Below are positions 51,911 through 60,838 of a DNA stretch of 64,000 bases, piece by piece. Within the stretch, counting starts at the first letter, position 1; each line of letters begins with the position of its first letter. A model generated the notes under the pieces. It was not told the origin of the DNA. It saw only the letters and a program-made list of their open reading frames with translations, and did no database searches. Location: assembly GCF_037081675.1 (NCBI RefSeq), contig NZ_JAZAQL010000001.1:992001-1056000 (forward strand), read 5' to 3'. Both the position numbers and the translations under genes were made by a program. The stretch is from Halorubellus litoreus (GTDB lineage: Archaea; Halobacteriota; Halobacteria; Halobacteriales; Natrialbaceae).

Positions 51911-52492
51911 ATGACAGTCCGCGAGGTCGCCGCGAGCGCGTACCGGGAGGCGCTGCCGGCGCTCGCCGCGAGCGTCGTCGGCGGCCTGTTCGCGGGCGCG
52001 GTACTGGGTGGGATGCGAGCGGAACTCGGGGACGTCTCCGGCCTCCTCGTGCTCGTTCCCGCGTTGCTCGCGACGCGCGGGAACGTCTACGGGAGCCTCG
52101 GCGCGCGCCTCGCCACCGGCCTCCACCAGGGCTTGCTCGAACCGAAGATCGACCTCGACGACGACCGGCTCCGCGGCGCCATCGCCGCCGCGCTCGCCAA
52201 CGGCGTGCTCGTGTCCGTGCTCGCCGCCGTCGCGACGTACGCCGCCCTCACCGCGCTCGGCTCGAACCCCGCGAGCCTCCTCGCGCTCGTACTCATCGCC
52301 CTCATCGCGGGGGTCCTGTCCGGTATCGCGCTCACCGTCGCCGTCGTCTCCGTCGTCATCGTCGGGTTCCGGCGCGGACTCGACCCGGACACGTTCGTCG
52401 GCCCCGTCGTCACCACGACCGGCGACTTCGTCGGGCTCGCCGTCCTCTTGCTCGCCACGCGAATCGTCGCCGCCGCCCTCGGAGGGATCTAG
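51911..52492 (+). CDS. MgtE/SLC41-type membrane domain protein, half A
   Basis: 193 residues: a five-helix membrane domain of the MgtE kind (ALAASVVGGLFAGAVLGGMR, LVLVPALLATRGNVYGSLGARLATGLH, LVLIALIAGVLSGIALTVAVV, DFVGLAVLLLATRIV). In MgtE this domain forms the Mg2+ pore as a dimer. The usual cytoplasmic N domain and CBS domains are missing. The stop TAG is followed directly by the ATG of half B, so the two are made together and probably pair. Confidence 0.85.
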   Translation: MTVREVAASAYREALPALAASVVGGLFAGAVLGGMRAELGDVSGLLVLVPALLATRGNVYGSLGARLATGLHQGLLEPKIDLDDDRLRGAIAAALANGVLVSVLAAVATYAALTALGSNPASLLALVLIALIAGVLSGIALTVAVVSVVIVGFRRGLDPDTFVGPVVTTTGDFVGLAVLLLATRIVAAALGGI

Positions 52493-53056
52493 ATGCCCGA
52501 GCACTGGACGGTGCGCGCCATCACGCGCGCCACCCTCCCGTTGCTCGTCGTCCTCTCGCTCGTCGAACTCGGGAGCGGCCTCGTCCTCGGGAGCGTCGAG
52601 GACACCCTGCTGGCGTCGCCGTCCCTGCTCGTGCTCGTGCCCGTCACCATCGGGACCGCCGGGAACCTCGGGAGCGTCCTCGCCGCCCGCCTCTCCACCG
52701 CCGTCCACCTCGGCACCGTCTCGTTCGCGGCCGACGACGACGCGCTCGTCGGGAACGCGCTCGCGACGTTCGCGCTCGCCGCGAGCGTCTTCCCCGTCGT
52801 CGGCCTCGGCGCGTGGGTCACCGCCGAACTCGTCGCCGGCACCACCAGGCTCTCGCCGCTCCGGGTCGTCCTCGTCGCGACCGTCGCCGGCGTCGCGCTC
52901 GCCGTCCTCGCGGTCGCCGTCACGCTCGTCGCCACGTACGTCGCGTACCGCCGCGGCCTCGACCCCGACGACGTCGTCATCCCCGTCGTCACGAACGCGT
53001 GCGACGTCCTCGGCGTCCTCGTCCTCGTCGGCGTCGCCGCCGTCTTCGCCCCGTGA
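52493..53056 (+). CDS. MgtE/SLC41-type membrane domain protein, half B
   Basis: 187 residues. A divergent paralogue of half A with the same layout: LVVLSLVELGSGLVLGSVED, LLVLVPVTIGTAGNLGSVLAARLSTAVHLG, and VVIPVVTNACDVLGVLVLVGV containing the conserved acidic position in the last helix (Asn-Ala-Cys-Asp). Together the halves resemble the two repeats of eukaryotic SLC41. Lacks all cytosolic regulatory domains. Confidence 0.85.
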   Translation: MPEHWTVRAITRATLPLLVVLSLVELGSGLVLGSVEDTLLASPSLLVLVPVTIGTAGNLGSVLAARLSTAVHLGTVSFAADDDALVGNALATFALAASVFPVVGLGAWVTAELVAGTTRLSPLRVVLVATVAGVALAVLAVAVTLVATYVAYRRGLDPDDVVIPVVTNACDVLGVLVLVGVAAVFAP

Positions 53057-53181
53057 GCGACCGATGCGACCGCGACGCCACCGCCCGGATTCGGGCACGT
53101 GAACGGTCGTGAACGGTGCGAATAGTCTGAACCTACCGGAACTGCCAACGCGTTCAAGAGGCCGTAGATGCAGGAGACGGT

Positions 53182-54264
53182 ATGGAACGACGAGACATGC
53201 TCGGCACGGTCGCGGCGCTCGGCGCGGGCGCCATCGCGGGCTGTTCGAGTTCGCCGACGTCCGGCGGCGACGGCGGCGACGGCGGGAGCGGTGGCGACGG
53301 CGGGAGCGGGGACGGTGGGTCGGGCGGCGATGGCTCCGGTGGCGGGTCCGACGACGGGTCCGGGAGCGGGGGCGACGAGAGCGAGGCGACGACGACCGAC
53401 GAGAACGACGCCGACCTCTACATCGCGCAAGCGGTGAGTACGCTGAACGCGGTCGCACTCCGCCTGAACAAGGTCAAGGACAACCTCGACTCGCCCGACG
53501 AGGTCGACCTCGACCAGGAGAAGCTCCTGAACGGTATCGAGGAGGCTCGCGGCCAGCTCGACGCGGCGAGCGAGACCGCGACCGAGACCCAGACCAAGCA
53601 GATCGCGACCCTCCGGAACCTCGCGACGGTGCTCGCGGAGATGACGCGCGTCGTCGGTATCCTCCTGACGGTCGACGCGAACGCGCTCGCCGGGGACGCG
53701 CAGTCGGCGCTCGACGAGGAGAACTACGACGAGGCGCTGTCGGTCGTCCGGGACGCGAAGGCGAAGGCGGCGACCGCTCAGGAGCGCACGACGACCGCGG
53801 AGGAGGCGCTCGACGGCGTGAATCAGGACCGGCTCGCCGCGGTCGACGGCGTGGAGTACGCGAAGGTCGAGGCGGCGGTCACGCAGACCGCGTCGCTCGT
53901 CGACACGCTCGACGCGCTCACCAGCGGGTACGAGTCGACCATCCTCGGCGCGAAAGACCTGGAGACGGGGCGCTCGCAGAGCGAGTCCAAGGAGTACGAG
54001 GAAGCCGAGGAGTCCTTCGGAGCGGCGAAGGCGCACTTCGAGACGTCCGACGAGACGTTCGCCGACTCGGCGGCTGACGCACCGGACGACGTCGCCGCAC
54101 GCATCGACGTCGCGGCGTGCCAGACCACGCACCTCCTGAAGGCCGCGACCGCGTTCGAGAAGAGCGCCGCGGCGGCGAGCGACGGGAACCTCGCCGACGC
54201 GAAGTCCCACCAGGAGGACGGCGAAGCGCAGATGCAGCAGGTCGACGAGTGCAGTAGCAACTGA
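53182..54264 (+). CDS. Tat lipoprotein with Gly/Asp-rich linker
   Basis: 360 residues. The N terminus ERRDMLGTVAALGAGAIAGC holds a twin-arginine motif and lipobox ending at Cys21, so the protein is exported folded and lipid-anchored. A Gly/Ser/Asp-rich linker of about 45 residues follows. The rest is helical with heptad-like repeats (LNGIEEARGQLDAASETATE, AKAKAATAQERTTTAEEALD), an extended rod-like domain. Function unknown. Confidence 0.8.
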   Translation: MERRDMLGTVAALGAGAIAGCSSSPTSGGDGGDGGSGGDGGSGDGGSGGDGSGGGSDDGSGSGGDESEATTTDENDADLYIAQAVSTLNAVALRLNKVKDNLDSPDEVDLDQEKLLNGIEEARGQLDAASETATETQTKQIATLRNLATVLAEMTRVVGILLTVDANALAGDAQSALDEENYDEALSVVRDAKAKAATAQERTTTAEEALDGVNQDRLAAVDGVEYAKVEAAVTQTASLVDTLDALTSGYESTILGAKDLETGRSQSESKEYEEAEESFGAAKAHFETSDETFADSAADAPDDVAARIDVAACQTTHLLKAATAFEKSAAAASDGNLADAKSHQEDGEAQMQQVDECSSN

Positions 54265-54354
54265 CGGCACCCCCGACGGGCCACCTCGTCGTCGACGCCG
54301 TCCTCGCGTGCGGACATCGAGACGACTTTACTCGCGCCGTCCCGACGTTCACGC

Positions 54355-55422
54355 GTGAGCGAGGCGTCCATCATCGACGTCGTCCTCGGGCAGGTCCTCC
54401 CGCGAGTCGTCACCGTCACCGCGCTCATCGCGGTCGGCGTGACGCTCGCGAACCTCGCCGTCGAGTTCGGCGTCGTCGACCGCGTCCGCGGACTCGCCGA
54501 ACCACTCACCGAGCAGGCGAACCTCCCCGCCGAAGCCGGGGTCGCGGTCGTCACCACCGCCGCCTCCCCGACCGCGGGCTACGGGATGCTCGCGACGCTC
54601 CGCGACTCGGGGACGCTCGACGACCGCGCGACGCTCGTCGCCGTCACCATCAACACGTTCTTCGGGTTCGTCCAGCACATCTTCACGTTCTACGTCCCCG
54701 TCCTCATCCCGATACTCGGCCTCGAGGTCGGCCTCATGTACGTCGGCGCGCGCGCCGCCATCAGCCTCGCCATCACCCTCACCGGCGTCCTCGCCGGCGC
54801 CCTCTTCCTCTCGCCCGCGAACGTGAATCCCGACGCGACGCCAGCCGACCTCCGCGGCGACGACGCGGACGACGACGTCGCGAGCGACGGCGGCCACGCC
54901 GACGCCAACGACGCCGACGCGGACGCCAACGACGCCGACGCGGACGACGCCGACGACCCCGAGTCGCTCCGCGACCGCGCGAGCGAGGCGTTCGAGTCGA
55001 CGAAGTCGACGCTCCGCCGCGTCGTCCCGCGCCTGCTCGTCGTGTACTCGCTCGTGCTCGTCGCGGTCGAGCGCTACCCCGAGGTGTTCGACGCCGTCAC
55101 CGGCGTCGCCGACCCCCTCACGAGCCTCCTCGGGTTACCGGGGGCGGCCGCGGGCGTCGTCGCCGTCTTCGCCGTCGACACCACCTCGGGCGCGTTCTTC
55201 ATCGCCCCCCTCATAGGGCCCGACGGCCCGTTCACGCCCCGGACGGCGGTCGCGACGATGCTCGTCGGCGGCATCGTCTCGTTCGCCGTCTCCACGTTCA
55301 AGCGCTCCATCCCCTTCCAGTACGGCATCTGGGGCGCCTCCTTCGGATCGAAGGTCGTCGCGCTCAACACCGCACTCAAGGTAGTGTTCATCGGTATCGC
55401 GCTCGCCGTCCTGCTGGTCTGA
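54355..55422 (+). CDS. nucleoside-recognition (Gate) domain membrane protein
   Basis: 355 residues from a GTG. Two Gate-domain halves, each with several helices: VTALIAVGVTLANLAVEFG and TTAASPTAGYGMLATLRDSG in the first, GLPGAAAGVVAVFAVDTTSGAFF and TMLVGGIVSFAVSTFKRSI in the second. Between them is an acidic linker with NDADAD repeats (near residues 180-200). Such proteins relate to nucleoside transporters and spore-maturation proteins; the substrate is unknown. Confidence 0.82.
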   Translation: MSEASIIDVVLGQVLPRVVTVTALIAVGVTLANLAVEFGVVDRVRGLAEPLTEQANLPAEAGVAVVTTAASPTAGYGMLATLRDSGTLDDRATLVAVTINTFFGFVQHIFTFYVPVLIPILGLEVGLMYVGARAAISLAITLTGVLAGALFLSPANVNPDATPADLRGDDADDDVASDGGHADANDADADANDADADDADDPESLRDRASEAFESTKSTLRRVVPRLLVVYSLVLVAVERYPEVFDAVTGVADPLTSLLGLPGAAAGVVAVFAVDTTSGAFFIAPLIGPDGPFTPRTAVATMLVGGIVSFAVSTFKRSIPFQYGIWGASFGSKVVALNTALKVVFIGIALAVLLV

Positions 55423-55470
55423 GTCGACGACGCGCTCGTCGACACGGACGACGCGCTCGTGAACGACCCG

Positions 55471-56421
55471 CTACGCGGGGATGTCGTCGACGAGCACCGT
55501 CGAACCGCCCTCCAGCAGCATCTCGCCGTCGCCGTCCTGCACGGCGACGTCGAGCCGATACTTGTCGTCGCCGAGGGCGTCGACGACCTCGCACGTCGCC
55601 ATGCAGCGCTCGCCGAGGTCGACCGGGCCGAGGTACGAGCAGTCCTGACTCAGGTAGATGATGGCGCCCGGCATCCGCGCGAGCGCCGCGGAGACGAGGC
55701 CGAGCGTGAGGACGCCGTGCGCGATGCGACGACCGAAGCGCGTCCCCGCCGCGAACTCGTCGTCGAGGTGCAGTCGGTTCGTGTCCCCGGTCGCGTGCGC
55801 GAACTCCTCGACGTCCGACTCGGTAACCGGCTTCGAGAACCGCGCGACGTTCCCGACCCGGATGCCGTCGCCGCCGTCCCACTCGAACGCCCAGTCGCCC
55901 TCCTCGTACGCCGTGTCCACGCGCCCCGGCTTCCGGACGTGCCCGTAGCGGTCGCGGTCGCCAACGCGCACGGCATCGTCGGCCGCGCCCACCGCGTCCT
56001 CCCCCACCGGTACGTCGGCCGCGCCCGGGACGGCGTGCCGGCGAGCGATCGCCGGCACGTAATCCACGACCGTCGTCGCCGACAGCACACCCACGACGTC
56101 CCCGGCGTCGTCCACGACGACGACCTGCCCGACGTCCGCATCGCCGAGCACCTTCGCCGCGTCCGCGAGGTCGTCGCTGGCGTGCACGGAGAGCGCCGGC
56201 GCCGACATCGCATCGCGCACCGACCCCTCGGTGTCGCCGGCGGCGAACGCGCGCACCACGTCGGACTTCGTGATGATACCGACCGCGTCCCCGTTCCCCG
56301 CGACGACGAGCGACCCGTACCCCTCGGCGAGCCGCGACGCCGCCGCCGCGAGCGACGAATCGGGCGATATCGTCTCCACGGGCTCGGTCATGACGTCCGC
56401 GACCGCGATGTCGACGAGCAT
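55471..56421 (-). CDS. CBS-pair fused to MaoC-like hydratase
   Basis: 316 residues from ATG at 56421. The N-terminal CBS pair (ADVMTEPVETISPDSSLAAA, IITKSDVVRAFAAGD; SVRDAMSAPALSVHASDDLA, VVGVLSATTVVDYV) normally binds AMP-like ligands. The C-terminal hot-dog domain has the hydratase motif FAHATGDTNRLHLDDEFA with catalytic Asp and His, plus RIAHGVLTLGL. It may hydrate enoyl-CoA thioesters under adenylate control. Arg replaces the usual Pro in the GDxNPxH motif. Divergent from the oxidoreductase gene. Confidence 0.82.
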   Translation of the reverse strand: MLVDIAVADVMTEPVETISPDSSLAAAASRLAEGYGSLVVAGNGDAVGIITKSDVVRAFAAGDTEGSVRDAMSAPALSVHASDDLADAAKVLGDADVGQVVVVDDAGDVVGVLSATTVVDYVPAIARRHAVPGAADVPVGEDAVGAADDAVRVGDRDRYGHVRKPGRVDTAYEEGDWAFEWDGGDGIRVGNVARFSKPVTESDVEEFAHATGDTNRLHLDDEFAAGTRFGRRIAHGVLTLGLVSAALARMPGAIIYLSQDCSYLGPVDLGERCMATCEVVDALGDDKYRLDVAVQDGDGEMLLEGGSTVLVDDIPA

Positions 56422-56469
56422 ACCGGTTCCTGCGACGGGCACGTCCAAAATCCCCCGGGTGGCACACTC

Positions 56470-57543
56470 ATGCACGTCGAGTCCCTACGAGCGAGCGTGT
56501 CCCGGCTCTCGACGTGGCTGCCCTCGCGACTCGTCGACGCCGTCCTGCTCGCGGGCGTCGTCGTCGCGGCCATCACGGGGTTCGCGAGCATCCTCGCCGG
56601 CACCGAAAGCGACGCGTGGGTGTTCTGGCTGCACGGCGTCGCGGGCGTCGTGCTCGTCGGCGCGCTCGCCGCGAAACTCGCCAGGGTCCGCCACCGGCTC
56701 TCGGGCTCCTGGAACTGGACCGTCCGCATCTCGGTGGCGTTGACGGTCGTCGCCGTGCTCGCGCTCGCGACCGGGCTCGCGTGGACGCTCGGCGTCGTCG
56801 AGCAGGTCGGGCCGTTCACGGGGCTCGTCCTCCACGCGTACGTCGGCATCGCACTCGTCCCCATCTTCCTCGTCCACCTCTACTCGCGGTTCCGGACGCC
56901 CACGCGCCAGGACGCCTCACGGCGGAACGCCCTCAAGCTATCCGCGACGCTCGTCGCCGGCGCCGTCGCGTGGCGACTCACGCGCATCCTCGGCCCCACC
57001 AGGCGCTTCACGGGCTCCACCGAGCGCGGGAGCGACGACGGGAACCGGTTCCCCGTCACGTCCTGGGTCGCCGACGACCCCGACCCCATCGACGGCAGCG
57101 CGTGGACGCTCTCCGTCACCGGGCGCGTCGACTCCCCGCTCGCCCTCGACGAGCCCGCAACCCTTGGTGAGAAAGAGATACGCGCCAGCGAGCAGCGCGC
57201 GCTCCTGGACTGCACGAGCGGCTGGTACAGCGAACACGACTGGCAGGGCGTCCGCGTCGGCGACCTCCTCGACGCCGCCGACGCCGACCCGGACGCCGAC
57301 TGGGTGCGGTTCACCTCCGTCACCGGCTACCGGTGGAGCCTCCCGCGGGAGGAGGCCGAACGCGCGCTGCTCGCGACGCACGTCGACGACGACCGGCTCT
57401 CGCACGGCCACGGCTACCCGCTCCGCCTCGTCGCCCCCGGCAGGCGCGGCTTCCAGTGGGTGAAGTGGATAGAATCCGTCGAGGTCCGGGACCGCGCCGA
57501 CCCCGCACAGTGGGTCGTCACGCTCGTCTCGGGGTTCGACTAG
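56470..57543 (+). CDS. membrane-anchored molybdopterin-dependent oxidoreductase (sulfite-oxidase-like)
   Basis: 357 residues. About 145 N-terminal residues hold four helices of a small cytochrome-b-like module (AVLLAGVVVAAITGFASILA, WLHGVAGVVLVGALAAKLA, HAYVGIALVPIFLVHLYSRF). The C-terminal domain matches the Mo-cofactor fold: FPVTSWVADDPDPID, RALLDCTSGWYSEHDWQGV with Cys as molybdenum ligand, and LRLVAPGRRGFQWVKWIESVEV. Electrons could pass between the cofactor and the membrane module. Substrate unknown. ATG at 56470 starts the protein; longer frames are antisense shadow. Confidence 0.85.
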   Translation: MHVESLRASVSRLSTWLPSRLVDAVLLAGVVVAAITGFASILAGTESDAWVFWLHGVAGVVLVGALAAKLARVRHRLSGSWNWTVRISVALTVVAVLALATGLAWTLGVVEQVGPFTGLVLHAYVGIALVPIFLVHLYSRFRTPTRQDASRRNALKLSATLVAGAVAWRLTRILGPTRRFTGSTERGSDDGNRFPVTSWVADDPDPIDGSAWTLSVTGRVDSPLALDEPATLGEKEIRASEQRALLDCTSGWYSEHDWQGVRVGDLLDAADADPDADWVRFTSVTGYRWSLPREEAERALLATHVDDDRLSHGHGYPLRLVAPGRRGFQWVKWIESVEVRDRADPAQWVVTLVSGFD

Positions 57544-58202
57544 TCGAGTCGGTCGAGGAGGTCCTCGAACGACCGCAGTGGGTCGCTCGCAGGCGAGTCG
57601 CCGTCCGGCGCGTAGTGGATGCCGCGCCATCCGGCCTCGCGAGCGCCCTGGACGTCGGCCTCGTAGGAGTCCCCGACCAGCACGTACTCGTCGGCGGGCA
57701 GGCGGTCCGCGGCGAGCGCGAACGGCGCCGGGTCGGGCTTGTGCGCGCCCGCCTCGTAGGACACCACGCTCGCGTCGACGTATCCCTCGAGGTCGTGCCC
57801 GCGGAGCTTCGCGAGCTGGAACGCGGGGACGCCGTTCGTCAGCACGCCGACGCCGTCCCCGCGGTCGCGGAGCGCGTCGAGCGCGCGCTCGACGCCAGGC
57901 GACGGTGCGACGCCAGCGACCTCGCGCTCCCGGAGCGTCTCAACGAGCGCGTCCACCGACACCCCGGCGTCCGCGTAGTCGTGCTCCGCGAGCGCGTACT
58001 CGAACGCCCGCCGATACGGCGACTCGGCGTGGTCGCCGAGCAGCTCGAGGAACCGGTCGCTGTAGGTCACCTCGAACACCTCGTCGCCGCCGCCGAGATG
58101 GCGCTCGGTCACCTCCCGGAGCACCGTCGCGTACTCGGTCTCGAACGCGAGGAGCGTGTGGTCGAGGTCGAAGAACACCGCCCGCTCGAACGGATCACTC
58201 AT
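57540..58202 (-). CDS. HAD-superfamily hydrolase
   Basis: 220 residues. HAD motif I is FFDLDHTLL, motif II VLTNG, motif III Lys in GAHKPDPAPF and motif IV GDSYEADVQGAREAG. The cap domain contains TYSDRFLELLGDHAE. Likely a phosphatase of the YjjG/HVO type; the substrate is unknown. It converges with the oxidoreductase gene: the stop codons overlap by four bases. Confidence 0.88.
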   Translation of the reverse strand: MSDPFERAVFFDLDHTLLAFETEYATVLREVTERHLGGGDEVFEVTYSDRFLELLGDHAESPYRRAFEYALAEHDYADAGVSVDALVETLREREVAGVAPSPGVERALDALRDRGDGVGVLTNGVPAFQLAKLRGHDLEGYVDASVVSYEAGAHKPDPAPFALAADRLPADEYVLVGDSYEADVQGAREAGWRGIHYAPDGDSPASDPLRSFEDLLDRLD

Positions 58203-58296
58203 ACCGACCGCGACGCCCGCACCCCTCGAAAAACCACCGCTGCCCCGACAGACAACCACACGCACGCCGCGGCGGGCGTCGACCGACCGCACGCCC

Positions 58297-58734
58297 TCAC
58301 TCGCGCTTCTCGTACAGTACCAGCCCGACGAACGAACACACCTCGCGGTCGTCCTGGTTCAACGTCCGCGTCTGCGACCGCACCAACCCCACCCCCGGCT
58401 GCCAGTCCTCCTTCGACAACGCCGTCGTCTCCACGCGAAGCGTATCCCCCGGGAACACCGGCTGCTTCCACCGCAACTCGTCCACGCCGATGGCCCCCAT
58501 CGCCTTCGTGTCCTGTAACTCGTTCTCCACGAGCAACCGCATCGTCATCGCGCACGTATGCCACCCGCTCGCCACAAGGTCCCCGAACATCGACTCCTGG
58601 GCCGCCTCCGGGTCCGTGTGGAACGCCTGCGGGTCGTACCGCTCGCCGAACTCGATTATCTCGTCCTCGTCGACCTCGTACGACCCGAACGCGTGCTCCT
58701 CACCGACCTCGACGTCCTCGAAGTACCCGTCCAT
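58297..58734 (-). CDS. MaoC-family hydratase/dehydratase
   Basis: 145 residues, a single hot-dog domain. Signature pieces: FGERYDPQAFHTDPEAAQES with catalytic Asp and His, GDLVASGWHTCAMTMRLL and WKQPVFPGDTLRVET. Acts on CoA thioesters in acyl-chain metabolism; the exact substrate is unknown. ATG at 58734 begins MDGYFEDVEVG, the family opening; the upstream frame to 58797 lacks similarity. Same strand as the HAD gene. Confidence 0.88.
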   Translation of the reverse strand: MDGYFEDVEVGEEHAFGSYEVDEDEIIEFGERYDPQAFHTDPEAAQESMFGDLVASGWHTCAMTMRLLVENELQDTKAMGAIGVDELRWKQPVFPGDTLRVETTALSKEDWQPGVGLVRSQTRTLNQDDREVCSFVGLVLYEKRE

Positions 58735-59131
58735 ATCACGGCGTACACGAACCAAGAGCAAAACGTCTCGGGTGGCATACCGATCCCGGTCGCCCAAGTC
58801 GTGAGGGTGATACCTGTCTGCTCCCGGGCGAGGAGCAGTCGATTTTCAATGAAGTAATCCGGACAGATACGCGACCACAATTGTAGTAATAACAGCATCA
58901 ACTCCTGTATTTGAGTAAAGGTATCGGCGGTGAAGTCTCTGACATGCGAGCGATAGGCACCACAGACGGACGGTTTCTATACAATCTTTGTCAGACTAGG
59001 TTGAGGCGCGTTGAGAACCACCATCTGGCAGATATAATAGAAATCCGACTAAAGATATTAGACAGTCGAACATGGCTAAATAAAAATATAAAATCGTTTT
59101 ATTTATCAGTGTTCGTTTGGATTTCAAGCTG
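58735..59131. other. AT-rich intergenic region
   Basis: Nearly 400 bases with GC falling to about 40% after 58950. A 73-codon frame at 58911-59132 looks random and is not accepted. TTTTATTTATC at 59096-59106 is a likely promoter for the exported protein at 59132. The composition change marks the left edge of an acquired patch. Confidence 0.5.
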
Positions 59132-60016
59132 ATGCCAGAAATCAATCGGCGACAGATGCTGAAGCACGCGGGAGCAGCGACCTCTGGGTTCGCCCTCGTC
59201 GGGTCTGCTCAGGGCAAAGCAACACAGGATTCCCTGGGTGGCGTTCTTATCAAAGTATGGCCGCAGAAGGAGTCAGATCATGCAAAGGCGGAGATCGTCG
59301 AGGACACCCTCGACGACTTCATCTCGCAACTGCAATCCGCTGATGCCATCGGATTCAGTGCTGTCAACAAAAGCACAAAATCGACGTTCAACGACGGTGA
59401 TGTTACCGGAGTTGAGTTCAACGATTGTGGACCAACTAACGAAAGCTATCTAGATTTCCAAGGGGACTGCTACGATATCTACGAAGGCGACAACTACCAG
59501 AATTGGGACATTCACGTTCTGGTGTCCGATGAGACATCCTTCGCGGGTGCAGATACTGGCGGTCCCTTCCTCGATTTCAGCAATGGGATGACTAGCCTTG
59601 ATCGACAAGGACTCGGCTTTGCTCACGTCGGGACTGCCGGAAACTATCCAGGAGCTAAATCGAACAGCGACCCCGTCGAGCGCATGAAGAACCTGTCCAT
59701 CCAAGAAGTTGGACACACCCTCGTCGATCAACGGATCGTCGACGACGAAGATCACCATCTCGGACAGATACGAGCGCCTACCTACCCCGGTCACGGACCA
59801 CTGGAGGGCCCTGTAACGCCGATGGCCACGTTCTACGAAAATAATGAAAGCGTCAGTCCGGGAGGCTGCGGGATGGCTGAAAACGCCGCCGACCAAGGCG
59901 AATGTGACTCTCTGGGAGGAGAAGTTGCCTGGGACGGCACTCACACCCAGGAGATAACCAACTGTACGATCGACGCAATCAGAACGACAAGTCAACAAAC
60001 CGGCTACAACGAGTAG
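59132..60016 (+). CDS. Tat-exported protein with a degenerate zinc-protease-like motif
   Basis: 294 residues. The start MPEINRRQMLKHAGAATSGF is a twin-arginine signal. In the mature part SIQEVGHTLVDQ has the spacing of HExxH zinc proteases, but the first His is Gln; DDEDHHLG follows 13 residues later. Several cysteines (NDCG, GDCYD, GGCGM, GECDS, TNCT) may form disulfides. GC near 53% and plain codon use contrast with the neighbours and suggest transfer. Either an inactive protease relative or a protein with different metal ligands. Confidence 0.65.
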   Translation: MPEINRRQMLKHAGAATSGFALVGSAQGKATQDSLGGVLIKVWPQKESDHAKAEIVEDTLDDFISQLQSADAIGFSAVNKSTKSTFNDGDVTGVEFNDCGPTNESYLDFQGDCYDIYEGDNYQNWDIHVLVSDETSFAGADTGGPFLDFSNGMTSLDRQGLGFAHVGTAGNYPGAKSNSDPVERMKNLSIQEVGHTLVDQRIVDDEDHHLGQIRAPTYPGHGPLEGPVTPMATFYENNESVSPGGCGMAENAADQGECDSLGGEVAWDGTHTQEITNCTIDAIRTTSQQTGYNE

Positions 60017-60505
60017 GTCACCGACGGGAAGAGAGCCGAACGCCGGACCGAGAGCGACCGGCTGAAGGTCGCGTCCGTTCTGACCCGCCCACCCATGCGG
60101 TTTCAGGAAGACCACGCGTCGCAGCGAACACACCCGCGACCTCGCTTCTCACTGCGACCTGGCGGCGCTCACGAACCTCCGTCACTCGAGGGAGACAGAC
60201 GAACGCTCCATATCGACACGCTCACCTCTCAACAGCGGGGCTGGCAGGCCCCACGAGCGATACTGTGCGTCGTTTCTACGCCAACCGGCCGGACCCTCGT
60301 AGAACGGACTTCGTGTAATCCATTCGGCGAACGAGACCGAACCGCCGCTATCGAAATCCGCAAGCAACCGGAGGGACGGACGAGAATCCCACGAGCGAAC
60401 CATAACCCACGAAAGACGAGTACGATGGGAGTCCCGCGAGCGAGCGGACCGCGGGGCGAGCGTCCCAAGCCCCGCGAAAGCGAACGACGACGCCGTGAGC
60501 AGGGA

Positions 60506-60520
60506 ACGAGCACGAGGGGA
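60506..60520. repeat. 15-bp partial copy of the tRNA-Arg 3' end
   Basis: ACGAGCACGAGGGGA repeats the first 15 bases of the block at 60714-60736 exactly and then diverges. Confidence 0.6.
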
Positions 60521-60590
60521 GTCCAGCGAGCGACCGCAGGGAGCGAGGGGGACTACATCGTGCTCGTGAATCCGAGCGAAGCGAGGATGA

Positions 60591-60613
60591 ACGAGCACGA
60601 GGGGATTCGAACC
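60591..60613. repeat. 23-bp copy of the tRNA-Arg 3' end (att-like)
   Basis: The block starting ACGAGCACGAGGGGATTCGA at 60591 is identical over 23 bases to 60714-60736, which is the discriminator, acceptor strand and part of the T arm of the tRNA. Such copies normally arise by site-specific integration at tRNA genes. Confidence 0.75.
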
Positions 60614-60714
60614 ACGGTCGCACGACACCTCGCCGCGCTCGGTGCTGCGTGCTCCCTGATTCGAATCCGCTCGGTCCGCGATTCGCTCCTCGCCTTCGTT
60701 CGTCGCAGAATCGA

Positions 60715-60789
60715 CGAGCACGAGGGGATTCGAACCCCTGACCATCGGATTAGAAGTCCGACGCTCTATCCTGGCTGAGCTACGTGCCC
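60715..60789 (-). tRNA. tRNA-Arg (anticodon TCT)
   Basis: Read on the minus strand: acceptor GGGCACG pairs with CGTGCTC (one G-T pair), D arm GCTC...GAGC, anticodon stem TCGGA/TCCGA around loop CTTCTAA (anticodon TCT), T arm AGGGG-TTCGAAT-CCCCT, discriminator G. 75 bases, no intron. Its 3' end faces the repeat-rich, gene-free DNA on its left. Confidence 0.95.
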
Positions 60790-60838
60790 TCGTTGTCGTG
60801 TCGTCGGTGCGGGCAAAAAAGCGGTCCGGATTCGGATT

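Larger units (their letters stand above)
60017..60714. other. gene-free region with repeated tRNA-like fragments
   Basis: About 700 bases with no supported gene. Frames on both strands encode low-complexity strings, some produced by repeated GAGCACGAGGGGATTCGAA-type words. It contains a 23-bp copy of the tRNA-Arg 3' end and a 15-bp copy, plus many GCGAGCGA-rich words. It looks like a graveyard of past integrations beside the tRNA. Confidence 0.6.

Noticed and set aside
58911..59132. 73-codon frame in AT-rich DNA
   Set aside because: No domain, no ribosome-binding or promoter support, composition random.
60182..60745. 187-codon minus-strand frame overlapping tRNA-Arg
   Set aside because: Contains repeated RGSNPLVLV strings generated by tRNA 3' end copies; a familiar annotation artefact.
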